Source of the DNA: CADEDV01 sp964596345
GTDB taxonomy: Bacteria; Bacteroidota; Bacteroidia; Chitinophagales; Chitinophagaceae
NCBI GenBank assembly: GCA_964596345.1
Contig: CAZQSZ010000004.1
Span: forward strand, 1-64,000
Direction of reading: 5' to 3'
DNA length: 64,000 bases
Shown piece after piece: positions 1 to 8,355 of this stretch. Each line of letters starts with the position of its first letter. The stretch's first letter is position 1. The translations under genes were made by a program, and so were the position numbers. Under the pieces are notes generated by a model. It had not been told where the DNA came from, did no database searches, and saw only the letters and a program-made list of their open reading frames with translations.

Positions 1-66
1 CGACAGGAATCGAACCTGTATCAAAAGTTTAGGAAACTTCTATTCTATCCATTGAACTACGGGACC
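1..66 (-). tRNA. tRNA-Arg (anticodon CCT), 3' end cut by window edge
   Basis: Read on the minus strand from 66, the acceptor 5' strand GGTCCCG is followed by TA, a D arm with GTTC and GGATAG, an anticodon stem GAAGT/ACTTT closing the loop TTCCTAA, and a T arm ACAGG-TTCGATT-CCTGT. The anticodon is CCT, which reads AGG (Arg). Only the first two bases of the 3' acceptor strand lie inside the window, so the last acceptor bases and CCA end are missing. Confidence 0.93.
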
Positions 67-163
67 AGCTCTCAACCAAAGTTGAAAGGACGGCAAAAAT
101 AATGGTTTCCGGCCTAAAGGAGAAGCTCAAATTGGGCTAACTTGTACATATATATATGCCAGT

Positions 164-631
164 ATGCAAAAAAGAGCCCTCTTTTCCGGATTGTTATTTT
201 TGTGCTTATTTACTTGTTCCAAAACATTTTCCCAATCCATGCAACAGCCGAAGGCAGTACTAAACCATATAGCCCTTTACGTGGTGGACCTGCAAAAAAG
301 CACCCTGTTCTACCAGGACATCATCGGGCTGGATACCATCCCGGAGCCTTTTCATGATGGCAAACATACCTGGTTCAGCATCGGGGTAAAAAGTCACCTG
401 CACCTGATCCAGGGCGCAGCCACCCCGTTACAGCATCCCAAGAATACCCATCTCTGTTTCAGCGTGGCGTCCGTGACAGATTTTACCCGGCTATTGGGAA
501 AGCATCATATCGAATTTGAGAACTGGGCGGGAGAAAAAGGGGCTGTTACCAACCGGGTGGACGGGGTCAAACAGATCTATTTTAAAGACCCGGACGGCTA
601 CTGGATCGAGATCAACGATGCGAAAGAGTAG
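164..631 (+). CDS. Secreted VOC (glyoxalase/bleomycin-resistance fold) protein
   Basis: The protein has 155 residues. An N-terminal hydrophobic signal of about 23 residues precedes a single vicinal-oxygen-chelate domain (about residues 32-152). The paired beta-alpha-beta-beta-beta modules are visible: NHIALYV near residue 34, a central LHLIQG strand, and the closing segment PDGYWIEIND. H35, the central His residues and E149 fit the metal-ligand positions of glyoxalase I-like proteins. Its length suits a single-domain VOC protein that dimerises. Substrate is unknown; export makes methylglyoxal detoxification less likely than some periplasmic role. It stands alone between the tRNA and the TPR gene. 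Confidence 0.82.
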   Translation: MQKRALFSGLLFLCLFTCSKTFSQSMQQPKAVLNHIALYVVDLQKSTLFYQDIIGLDTIPEPFHDGKHTWFSIGVKSHLHLIQGAATPLQHPKNTHLCFSVASVTDFTRLLGKHHIEFENWAGEKGAVTNRVDGVKQIYFKDPDGYWIEINDAKE

Positions 632-653
632 GGTGCGATACCGGGCAAGACCT

Positions 654-661
654 TATCTTTG
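654..661 (+). promoter_or_regulatory. Bacteroidota -7 element (TATCTTTG)
   Basis: TATCTTTG matches the Bacteroidota sigma-ABfr -7 consensus TAnnTTTG exactly and lies 21 bp before the ATG at 683. It supports starting the TPR gene at 683 and not at the in-frame TTG at 659, which overlaps the element. No clear -33 TTTG was found. Confidence 0.5.
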
Positions 662-682
662 CCCTCCCTTAAAAGAATAGCA

Positions 683-1333
683 ATGAAGTTTTATAATGTC
701 CTGATCAAATACCGCCTGTGGATAGGAATTGTGCTGGCAGCCCTGGGTGGATATGTAAATTATACCGCCAGTTTCTGGCCCGCTTTTCCTTTGTATTTTA
801 TTGGTCTCATCCTGATCGCAGGTCATTTTTTCTTCGGTCCCCTGCGCCTGATCCAGGAATACATGGAAAGTGGTGATATGGATGGTGCGGAAAAAGTGCT
901 GGCTTCCATTCAATTTCCCAACCTGCTGTATAAGCCGATCCGTTCGGTGTATTATACATTGAAAGGGAATATCGCCATGATGAAGCAGGATTTTGAAGGT
1001 GCTGAAAAGAATATGAAAAAAGGACTGGACCTGGGGATGCCGATGAAAGAGGCCGAAGGGGCCAGTATGCTGCAGATGGGAATGCTCGCCATGCAGAAAA
1101 ATGATATGAAGCAGGCCGAGAGTTATATCCGGGCTGCTATCCGCAAAGGATTACCGGATAAAGAAAATGAAGCCGCCGCTTATTTACAGATGTGCAGTAT
1201 CATGATGAACAAGCGGGAGTTCCGGGCAGCGAAAGATTTTTTCCGGAAAGCAAAAGCGTTGAGACCCACCACGCCGCAAATCGTTGACCAGATCAAACAG
1301 ATCGAGAAATATATTACCAGGATACCAGGATAG
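683..1333 (+). CDS. Membrane-anchored tetratricopeptide repeat protein
   Basis: This protein of 216 residues has two closely spaced membrane segments near the N terminus (about residues 9-28 and 32-53, rich in I, L, G and F). A soluble part follows, made of TPR-like helical pairs with regularly spaced A/G/Y residues (for example GNIAMMKQDFEGAEKNMKKG). It carries no catalytic motif and is probably an inner-membrane scaffold. A TTG codon 24 bp upstream is in frame, but the ATG at 683 follows a good -7 element. A strong hairpin terminator lies 28 bp after the stop, so it seems monocistronic. Confidence 0.75.
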   Translation: MKFYNVLIKYRLWIGIVLAALGGYVNYTASFWPAFPLYFIGLILIAGHFFFGPLRLIQEYMESGDMDGAEKVLASIQFPNLLYKPIRSVYYTLKGNIAMMKQDFEGAEKNMKKGLDLGMPMKEAEGASMLQMGMLAMQKNDMKQAESYIRAAIRKGLPDKENEAAAYLQMCSIMMNKREFRAAKDFFRKAKALRPTTPQIVDQIKQIEKYITRIPG

Positions 1334-1360
1334 TTGGGTTGATTGGTTAATTAGTTAATC

Positions 1361-1391
1361 AGGTTGGCAAAGCTATTGTCAACCTTTTTTA
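1361..1391 (+). terminator. Rho-independent terminator after the TPR gene
   Basis: The stem AGGTTGGCAA pairs with TTGTCAACCT (10 bp including one G-T wobble) around the loop AGCTA and is followed by a T run. It closes the TPR transcript ahead of the GH20 gene. Confidence 0.8.
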
Positions 1392-1437
1392 TTTCGTTCG
1401 TAGCAAACCATTAACTTGCTCACTATAAATTGCCGGT

Positions 1438-3363
1438 ATGAAAAAGATACTTTTTATTTCCATTTTCGTTGTCTGTTCATTAGTTGTATCAGCACAAGTT
1501 GTAAGTAGTAATCCGGGTATCCCGGGTATCGCACTAATACCTCAACCAGTTTCCTTAATAAAGGGAACGGGGTATTTTACCTTGCCCGCAAACACAATGA
1601 TCATTTCGCCAAAGAACGAAGAAGTGAAACGAATGGCGGAGGATTTTGCTGCCAAGCTCAGCAAAGGAATGAATAAGGTAGCTGTAAAGGAAGGAACTGC
1701 AGTACAACCCAAATCAATAACACTGTTACTGGTCAATGATAAATCTATTCGTAAAGACGGGTACCGGCTTAAAGTAACGACAACAGGTGTCAGCTTATCT
1801 GCAAATGAACCCACCGGTATATTTTATGGTATACAAACATTGTTGCAATTATTTCCCGGCACCGTGGAGGCTAAGAATGATCTTGCGAAAAAAGATAAAT
1901 GGGTATTACCGGTTGTGACTATCGAAGATCATCCCCGTTTCGGTTGGAGGGGATTGATGCTGGATGTGTCCCGGCACTTTTTTACGGTGGCGCAGGTGAA
2001 AGATTATATCGACCAGATGGTGAAATATAAATTCAACCTGCTGCATTTGCATCTTACCGATGACCAGGGCTGGCGGATTGAGATAAAGAGTTTACCTAAA
2101 CTGACGGAAGTGGGAGCATGGCGGGTGGAAAGGACCGGTACATTCGGCACCTTGTCAAAACCTCAGCCGGGTGAGGCGGCTACATATGGCGGATTCTATA
2201 CGCAGGAGGATATTAAAGAAATAGTCAAATATGCAGCCGATCGTTTCGTCAATATCCTGCCTGAAATTGATGTGCCGGGTCATAGCCTGGCTGCTGTTGC
2301 TGCTTATCCTGAATTGTCCTGCACACCCGGTGAGTATTATGTAAGTCCCGGCGATCGCTTTATGGTTTGGCCCGGTGGCGGACAGCATTTTTATGGTCTT
2401 ATAGATAACACACTCTGCCCGGCCAATGAAAAAGTGTATGAGTTCATGGAGAAAGTATTTACGGAAGTGGCGCAGTTGTTTCCGTTTGAATACATCCACA
2501 TGGGTGGTGATGAAACAGCCCGTAATTTCTGGGAAAAGACAGACGCCATTAAAGCGATGATGCAAAAAGAAAACCTGAAGAACCTGGATGAAGTGCAGAG
2601 TTATTTCGTAAAACGCATGGAAAAGATCATAAATAGTAAAGGGAAAAAAATGATTGGCTGGGATGAGATATTGGATGGCGGCCTGGCACCGAATGCAGCC
2701 GTGATGAGCTGGAGAGGAATGAAAGGTGGTATTGAAGCAGCCCGGCAGGGACATGAAGTGGTGATGAGCCCGACCGACTTTGCATATATTGATTATATGC
2801 AGGGCGATGCTGCGATTGAACCACCAGTATATGCCTCATTACGATTGAAGAAAACCTACCAGTTCGATCCGTTGCCTGAAAGTATTGACGCTTCATTGGT
2901 GAAAGGAGGGCAGGCCAACCTGTGGACGGAACAAGTGTATAATACCCGTCACCTGCAATACATGACCTGGCCAAGAGGATTTGCTATTGCCGAAGCATTG
3001 TGGAGCCCGAAAGAAAAAAGGGAGTGGAATGATTTCGCCAGGAGAACAGAACATCATTTTGGCCGGTTAACTGCCGCAGGGGTCAAATATGCACCAAGTA
3101 TCTATGATCCCATTGTGGAAGTTAGTAAAAAAGATACGGCGACTATCACTATTAAGCTGAGTACAGAGATCGAAGGACTTTCCATTCATTATAGTTTTGA
3201 TAATTCCTTTCCGGATCAGTATTACCCGAAATATAGTACAGCACTAACTGTTCCTAAAGATGCTGCTGCTATTAAAATGATCACTTACCGGGATAATCAG
3301 CCCACTGGGAGAATGGTCGTCATCCCTATTGCAGAATTAAGAAAGAGGGCAGGAATAAAATAA
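1438..3363 (+). CDS. Beta-N-acetylhexosaminidase, GH20
   Basis: This exported GH20 enzyme of 641 residues should release terminal GlcNAc/GalNAc from chitooligosaccharides or glycans. It has a signal peptide (residues 1-20, ending VSAQ), the N-terminal GH20b alpha/beta domain (about 30-160) and the TIM barrel (about 165-510). The catalytic pair D358-E359 sits in HMGGDE. A C-terminal beta domain of chitobiase type (about 555-620, FDNSFPDQYYPKYS) completes it. In the family the Asp positions the substrate acetamido group and the Glu is the acid. Length is normal and nothing is missing. It is convergent with the peroxidase gene, only 7 bp away. Confidence 0.95.
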   Translation: MKKILFISIFVVCSLVVSAQVVSSNPGIPGIALIPQPVSLIKGTGYFTLPANTMIISPKNEEVKRMAEDFAAKLSKGMNKVAVKEGTAVQPKSITLLLVNDKSIRKDGYRLKVTTTGVSLSANEPTGIFYGIQTLLQLFPGTVEAKNDLAKKDKWVLPVVTIEDHPRFGWRGLMLDVSRHFFTVAQVKDYIDQMVKYKFNLLHLHLTDDQGWRIEIKSLPKLTEVGAWRVERTGTFGTLSKPQPGEAATYGGFYTQEDIKEIVKYAADRFVNILPEIDVPGHSLAAVAAYPELSCTPGEYYVSPGDRFMVWPGGGQHFYGLIDNTLCPANEKVYEFMEKVFTEVAQLFPFEYIHMGGDETARNFWEKTDAIKAMMQKENLKNLDEVQSYFVKRMEKIINSKGKKMIGWDEILDGGLAPNAAVMSWRGMKGGIEAARQGHEVVMSPTDFAYIDYMQGDAAIEPPVYASLRLKKTYQFDPLPESIDASLVKGGQANLWTEQVYNTRHLQYMTWPRGFAIAEALWSPKEKREWNDFARRTEHHFGRLTAAGVKYAPSIYDPIVEVSKKDTATITIKLSTEIEGLSIHYSFDNSFPDQYYPKYSTALTVPKDAAAIKMITYRDNQPTGRMVVIPIAELRKRAGIK

Positions 3364-3370
3364 GCCTTAC

Positions 3371-4432
3371 TTAAAACGGATTGGAAAATTTCGGATTCGT
3401 GATGAACACATTATCCGTGAGGGTTTGCAGAAATACAAGTATGGCTTGTCTTTCCACAGCGGATAAGGGGATACCGGGATTCCCATTATCCTGTTTCACC
3501 AATGGATCAAGCGTAGCGGAGTTTTTTATTCCTGTTGCATAATGATCAAATACCTGGTCAATCGTGGCAAAGCGGCCATCATGCATATACGGGGCTGTTA
3601 GTAAAATATTCCGCAGGGTGGGTGTTTTAAATTTCCCGATATCGGCCGGGTTATTGGTAATACGATACCGACCTAAAAAGATCCTGTCAAAACTCGTATT
3701 GGTAAAACTGCTGTCTAACCCGTTGTTATGAAAAATATTGTCCGTCAGTAATTCTCCTGCATGACAGCCCCCGCATTTTATTTGTACCAGTTCCATTCCT
3801 CTTCTTTCTTCGCTGTTATAAATACCACCCGGTTCATTTCTTCTGTATTTATCATATTTTGAATTGGAGGAAACCAGTGTTCGTTGAAATTGAGCAATAG
3901 CTTTTTCTATAGCCGCATCTGTGATATCGCTGTTAAATGCCGAACGAAACCGTTGCACATAATCGGGTATGGCTTTCAGTTCACTGATCAGGCCGGGAAT
4001 AAGCTGGTGCATTTCATCAGGATTGGCTAAGGGCATAAAAGCCTGTACTTCTAAAGTTGGTACAGCACCATCCCAAAACAAACCATTATCCAGCCAGGCC
4101 ATGTTGATTAATGCCGGTGCATTTCGCCGCAATGACATACCTGATACACCGGCGGAGGTAAGTGCGGTTCCATCTGAGAAGGCAAGGTTCTGCTGGTGAC
4201 AACTGGCACAGGAGACCAGGTTATTGCCGGAAAGCCGTTTATCGTAAAATAATCTTCTGCCCAGCTCCACTCCTTCATTGGTCAATGGATTACCGGAATG
4301 ATCAGGTAGTACAGGAAAGTTTGCCGGTATATTCAGCGGATAAGGTACAGGCAGAGATGAAGAAACAACTTCCCGTTTACAGGAGATTGATACGATAAAC
4401 AGTAAAACAAGTATGGTGCAGTTGATTCTCAT
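3371..4432 (-). CDS. Di-haem cytochrome c peroxidase family lipoprotein (MauG/CcpA type)
   Basis: The protein has 353 residues from the preferred start. Its N terminus LFIVSISC reads as a lipoprotein signal with the lipidated Cys at the end. Two CxxCH haem sites follow, CASCH near residue 75 and CGGCH near residue 220, matching the two-domain di-haem peroxidase layout. The C-terminal half has the conserved TPTLRNI...PYMHDGRF segment. It probably reduces peroxide or oxidises a protein partner at the envelope. The frame stays open upstream to 4552, but that would overlap the neighbouring gene and bury the signal; a -7-like element at 4441-4448 also supports 4432. Confidence 0.9.
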   Translation of the reverse strand: MRINCTILVLLFIVSISCKREVVSSSLPVPYPLNIPANFPVLPDHSGNPLTNEGVELGRRLFYDKRLSGNNLVSCASCHQQNLAFSDGTALTSAGVSGMSLRRNAPALINMAWLDNGLFWDGAVPTLEVQAFMPLANPDEMHQLIPGLISELKAIPDYVQRFRSAFNSDITDAAIEKAIAQFQRTLVSSNSKYDKYRRNEPGGIYNSEERRGMELVQIKCGGCHAGELLTDNIFHNNGLDSSFTNTSFDRIFLGRYRITNNPADIGKFKTPTLRNILLTAPYMHDGRFATIDQVFDHYATGIKNSATLDPLVKQDNGNPGIPLSAVERQAILVFLQTLTDNVFITNPKFSNPF

Positions 4433-4440
4433 CTGTTCTT

Positions 4441-4468
4441 TAAAGTTACAAGGAACGGATGATTCAAA
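4441..4468 (-). promoter_or_regulatory. Possible promoter of the di-haem peroxidase gene
   Basis: On the minus strand TTTG (4468-4465), 16 nt, then TAACTTTA (4448-4441, one mismatch to TAnnTTTG). The element ends 8 nt before the ATG, so the transcript would be nearly leaderless. Confidence 0.4.
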
Positions 4469-4535
4469 GGGGGACAGCTGGTTTTGAGAATAACTCTTTG
4501 GAAGGCAATAACAATCCTGGTCGATCAGCAGTTTA

Positions 4536-5003
4536 TTATTCCCATTTACCAAATAGTTCTTCTACTTTTTTATAACGGTAATCAAAAATAGCAGCCAGTT
4601 GTTTTTTGACAAATAAGCTATTCGCAATATCACCAAGCAACCACAACGGGTTTTTATAATGAATGATATCCGTCATTTCCACGCCGCCTTCAATGACCTT
4701 GAAATGATGCTGGTGATGCCAGAGGCTGTAAGGGCCGAAACGTTGTTCATCAATAAAATACGCTTTATCCTTTACCTGGGTGATCTCGGTCATCCAGTAC
4801 AAGGGGATGCCCAGCAACGGCTTCACTTTGTATTCAATGATCTGCCCGGCATACATTTTCTCCCCGTGGTGCTTCGAAATGATCGTAAAACCCATTTTTG
4901 CGGGGGTAATGGCCTGTAAATTTGCAGGGCTGGAGAAGAAATCCCAGGCTTTATCAAGCGACACCGGTATTTTTTGAACAGTTTTGAGGGAGTAAACAGC
5001 CAT
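4536..5003 (-). CDS. SRPBCC family protein (polyketide cyclase/START-like fold)
   Basis: This cytoplasmic protein of 155 residues has the SRPBCC signature start (VPVSLDKAWDFFSSPANL-type) followed by the long curved sheet with Y/W-rich strands and a C-terminal helix. Such proteins bind hydrophobic ligands in a deep cavity; no ligand can be deduced. The conserved PLLGIPLYWMTEIT region is typical of the Bacteroidota cell-division-inhibitor-like SRPBCC group. It is divergent from the helicase gene (56 bp apart) and 103 bp upstream of the peroxidase gene on the same strand. Confidence 0.82.
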   Translation of the reverse strand: MAVYSLKTVQKIPVSLDKAWDFFSSPANLQAITPAKMGFTIISKHHGEKMYAGQIIEYKVKPLLGIPLYWMTEITQVKDKAYFIDEQRFGPYSLWHHQHHFKVIEGGVEMTDIIHYKNPLWLLGDIANSLFVKKQLAAIFDYRYKKVEELFGKWE

Positions 5004-5059
5004 GGGTAATTTGAATTAACTTGTTCTATAACTGGTAACGGGTAAAAAAGTTTAAATAA

Positions 5060-8000
5060 ATGTCCTTTAATAAAGAAACACCTGCCTACCGGGCAGGCAG
5101 GCTGGAAAAGAAATTCAGGGAAGAGTACGAACGGCTGAATGAGCAACAGCGGATCGCTGTGGATACCATTGAAGGGCCCGTGATGGTGATCGCCGGCCCC
5201 GGCACAGGTAAAACACAGATACTGGCCAGCAGGATCGGTAAGATCTTATTGGAAACGGATGCACTGCCGGAAAATATTCTCTGCCTGACTTACACCGATG
5301 CAGGCGTGGTGGCCATGCGGAAACGACTGCTCCAATTCATCGGTCCGGATGCATATAAAGTAAATATTTACACCTTTCATGCTTTTTGTAATGAAGTGAT
5401 ACAGGAAAATCTTTCACTCTTTGAAAAAACAGCACTGGATCCTGTTTCCGATTTAGAAAAGATCGAATTGTTTAAACAGCTCATCGACTCATTTCCAAAA
5501 GGTCATCTTTTAAAAAGATACCGGGGGGATGTATATTTTGAAGTCAACAACCTGCAGTCCCTATTCAGCACCATGAAGAAGGAAGGCTGGACAGCCGCTT
5601 TTATCAGCCAGAAAATTGATGAGTATCTAGCTGACCTGCCAACCAGGGATGAGTTTATTTATAAAAGGAAATACAAGGAGTTCAATGCCGGGGACCTGAA
5701 AAAAGATAAGATCGAGGAAGAGAAAGAAAAGATGGAGAAGCTGCGGGCAGCCGTGAACGAGTTTGACCGTTTCCAGCAACTGCTGCGCAAAAAGAACCGC
5801 TATGATTTTGATGATATGATCAACTGGGTGATCAAAGCTTTTGAAGAGAATAAAAATCTTTTAGCCAATTACCAGGAACGTTATCAATATATACTGGTGG
5901 ATGAATACCAGGATACCAGTGGTACGCAAAACCGGCTGGTGGAACTGCTGATCAGTTACTGGGATAAACCCAATGTGTTTGTCGTGGGTGATGATGACCA
6001 GAGTATCTACCGCTTCCAGGGTGCCAACGTGGAGAATATGCTGGAGTTTGCCGGTAATTATAAGGAAGACCTGCTCACGGTGGTGCTGACGAATAACTAC
6101 CGCTCAACGCAACCGATACTGGATGTTTCTAAAACACTGATCAACCGGAATGAAGAACGATTGGTAAAGAAGATCGATGGGTTGAGTAAGGAGTTACTTT
6201 CGGCTAATCAACTCATCAACCAATTAACCAATAAACCCATTATCCGGGAATACGAAACGTTGCGGCAGGAAATGATCGGTATTGCCAAACAGGTACAGGA
6301 ACTGGTGGGGCAGCAGGTGCCACCGGGAAGGATCGGTATTATCTACAAAGAGAATAAATATGGGGAAGAACTGGCTCAATATTTCAAACTGCTGAATATA
6401 CCAGTTTACAGCAAACGGCATTTGAATATTCTTGAATTGCCACTGGCACAAAAGATCATTTTAGTACTGAAATACCTGGCAGCAGAACATGATACACCCT
6501 ACGGTGGCGATGAAATGCTGTTTGAGATCCTGCATTTCGACTGGTTTCATATTCCGCCTATTGAAATAGCGAAGCTGAGTATTGAAGTGGCAGAGAAGAG
6601 GTATGGGGAGAACAAAACATCCATCCGGCAGGCGCTGGTGGAAAAATCAAACGCACCTGCCAAGGATCTTTTCAGCCAGGGTCTGCACAGCGGATTGAAG
6701 AATGCAAGCCGCATTATAGAACAACTGGTTGCGGATGTGCCGAACCTGACCCTGCAACAATTATTTGAAAATGTGATCCGGCATACCGGTGTACTCAGCC
6801 ATATCATGCAAAGCCCGGACAAGCACTGGCAGTTGCAGGTGCTCACCGGTTTATTTGATTTTGTAAAAGAAGAAACGCACCGCAATCCTTTACTGGACCT
6901 GGATGAACTGGTGAAACTTATTTCTTTAATGGAAAAAGAAGAGATCAGTCTTCCGTTGGTGCAGGTAAGTGGCAGCGATAAAGGCATCAACCTGCTGACT
7001 GCTCACGGTTCAAAAGGATTAGAATTCGAGTATGTGATCCTGGCCGGATGCAATTCTTCTTTCTGGGAAAAGAAAAGAAAACCGGGCGGTGGATATAAGC
7101 TTCCTGATACGATCTTCTCCTCCTCCCCCCGCGGGGGAGGCCGGGAGGGGGCCGATGATGAGGAATTGAGACGATTGTTTTATGTAGCACTTACAAGAGC
7201 TGAGCAACATCTTTATATTTCGTACAGCAAATTTAAAAATGATGGTAAAGAACTGGAGCCTTCCATGTTCATTGCAGAGATACAGGATCAGCATCAACTG
7301 CCTACTGAAAAAGTTATAGTGGACAGGGAGGTATTATCTGAATTTGCCGCCTTGCATTTTGGGACTGCTGAAGCACCGGAGATAGAAAAGATTGAGGAAG
7401 ATTTCATCAATCGCATACTGGATAAGTTCGTGATGAATGTAACGGCGCTGAATAATTACCTGAAGTGCCCGCTGGAGTTTTATTTCAAAAACCTGATCCG
7501 CATACCTTCTCCCAAGAATGAAGCAACGGAATTTGGTTCTGCGGTTCACTATGCATTGGAAAAATTATTCCGTAAGATGCAGGAGGCAGGGAAAGACCAG
7601 TTTGCTCCAAAGGAAGAGTTCATCTCCGATTTTGAATGGTATATGCACCGGCACCGGGAGAGTTTTACACAGGAACAATTTGACCGCCGGCTGGAATACG
7701 GGCAGGAAGTGCTGAACAGCTATTATGATAAGAATATTAACTCCTTCAATAAGATCGTGGCTATTGAAAGAAATATCCGAAACGTAGTGGTGAAAGAAGT
7801 ACCGCTGAAAGGAAAGTTGGATAAACTCGAATTTGACGGCAAAGCGGTAAACGTGGTGGATTATAAAACCGGTGATCCCGATAAGGCCCTTCCGAAATTA
7901 AAAGGCCCGTCCGAAAAAGAACCCAACGGGGGCGATTACTGGCGGCAGGCAGTTTTTTATAAAATCCTGGTGGATAATTATGAACAAAAAGATTGGAAAG

Positions 8001-8254
8001 TGGTAAGCACAGAATTTGATTTTATTGAACCGGATAAAAAGAAAAACTACCGTAAGGAAAAAGTGGTGATCAGCCCGGCTGATATAACTACTGTTACAGA
8101 ACAAATCAGCCAGACCTGGGAAAAGATACAGAACAGGGAGTTCTATACCGGCTGTGGAAAAGAAGACTGCCACTGGTGCAATTTTGTAAAGACCAATAAC
8201 CTTGCCGTAGCCCTGCATGAACTGGAGGAAGAAGAAAACGAACTGCCCGGGTAG
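5060..8254 (+). CDS. SF1 UvrD/RecB-like helicase fused to Fe-S PD-(D/E)XK nuclease
   Basis: The protein has 1064 residues. Its SF1A helicase motifs run in order: Walker A GPGTGKT (about 46-52), motif II DEYQDT (about 282-287), DDDQSIYRFQGA (motif III), NYRST (motif IV), TAHGSKGLEFEYVILAG (motif V) and LFYVALTRAE (motif VI, about 703). The C-terminal PDDEXK_1 nuclease shows GSAVHYALE, VVDYKTG (about 933) and RQAVFYKIL. LKCPLEF near 803 and CGKEDCHWC near 1032-1040 supply four Cys for an AddB/Cas4-type 4Fe-4S cluster. It probably processes DNA ends or repair intermediates. A GC-rich palindrome encodes an unusual Ser/Gly/Arg stretch just before motif VI. Confidence 0.92.
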   Translation: MSFNKETPAYRAGRLEKKFREEYERLNEQQRIAVDTIEGPVMVIAGPGTGKTQILASRIGKILLETDALPENILCLTYTDAGVVAMRKRLLQFIGPDAYKVNIYTFHAFCNEVIQENLSLFEKTALDPVSDLEKIELFKQLIDSFPKGHLLKRYRGDVYFEVNNLQSLFSTMKKEGWTAAFISQKIDEYLADLPTRDEFIYKRKYKEFNAGDLKKDKIEEEKEKMEKLRAAVNEFDRFQQLLRKKNRYDFDDMINWVIKAFEENKNLLANYQERYQYILVDEYQDTSGTQNRLVELLISYWDKPNVFVVGDDDQSIYRFQGANVENMLEFAGNYKEDLLTVVLTNNYRSTQPILDVSKTLINRNEERLVKKIDGLSKELLSANQLINQLTNKPIIREYETLRQEMIGIAKQVQELVGQQVPPGRIGIIYKENKYGEELAQYFKLLNIPVYSKRHLNILELPLAQKIILVLKYLAAEHDTPYGGDEMLFEILHFDWFHIPPIEIAKLSIEVAEKRYGENKTSIRQALVEKSNAPAKDLFSQGLHSGLKNASRIIEQLVADVPNLTLQQLFENVIRHTGVLSHIMQSPDKHWQLQVLTGLFDFVKEETHRNPLLDLDELVKLISLMEKEEISLPLVQVSGSDKGINLLTAHGSKGLEFEYVILAGCNSSFWEKKRKPGGGYKLPDTIFSSSPRGGGREGADDEELRRLFYVALTRAEQHLYISYSKFKNDGKELEPSMFIAEIQDQHQLPTEKVIVDREVLSEFAALHFGTAEAPEIEKIEEDFINRILDKFVMNVTALNNYLKCPLEFYFKNLIRIPSPKNEATEFGSAVHYALEKLFRKMQEAGKDQFAPKEEFISDFEWYMHRHRESFTQEQFDRRLEYGQEVLNSYYDKNINSFNKIVAIERNIRNVVVKEVPLKGKLDKLEFDGKAVNVVDYKTGDPDKALPKLKGPSEKEPNGGDYWRQAVFYKILVDNYEQKDWKVVSTEFDFIEPDKKKNYRKEKVVISPADITTVTEQISQTWEKIQNREFYTGCGKEDCHWCNFVKTNNLAVALHELEEEENELPG
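7119..7153 (+). repeat. GC-rich palindromic element inside the helicase reading frame
   Basis: CCTCCCCC (7122-7129), CGC, GGGGGAGG (7133-7140) form a perfect 8-bp hairpin, followed by CCGGGAGGGGG. In frame it encodes a low-complexity SSSPRGGGREGA stretch. It resembles the dispersed C/G-rich palindromic repeats of Bacteroidota intergenic regions; that it is one of these is an inference. Confidence 0.6.
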
Positions 8255-8327
8255 CAGCAGGAAGATGATTAACAGGATTTTTTAAGTTAAACAACAAAGC
8301 CTTCACAGGCCATAGCGTCAAACCCGT

Positions 8328-8335
8328 TAAGTTTG
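8328..8335 (+). promoter_or_regulatory. -7 element (TAAGTTTG) of the Ig-like lipoprotein gene
   Basis: Exact match to TAnnTTTG, 20 bp before the ATG at 8356. No convincing -33 box was seen. Confidence 0.5.
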
Positions 8336-8355
8336 CAGTTATTCCAGGACCAGCA

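Noticed and set aside
2155..2754. 199-codon open frame on the minus strand inside GH20
   Set aside because: It is the shadow of a strongly conserved GH20 catalytic region, with no signal or motif of its own.
3371..4552. Longer start for the di-haem peroxidase at 4552
   Set aside because: It would overlap the SRPBCC gene and place 40 residues before a perfect lipoprotein signal; 4432 has a -7-like element.
6987..7297. Minus-strand frames over the helicase palindrome
   Set aside because: They arise from the GC-rich repeat opposite an intact helicase; composition is low complexity and no family is seen.
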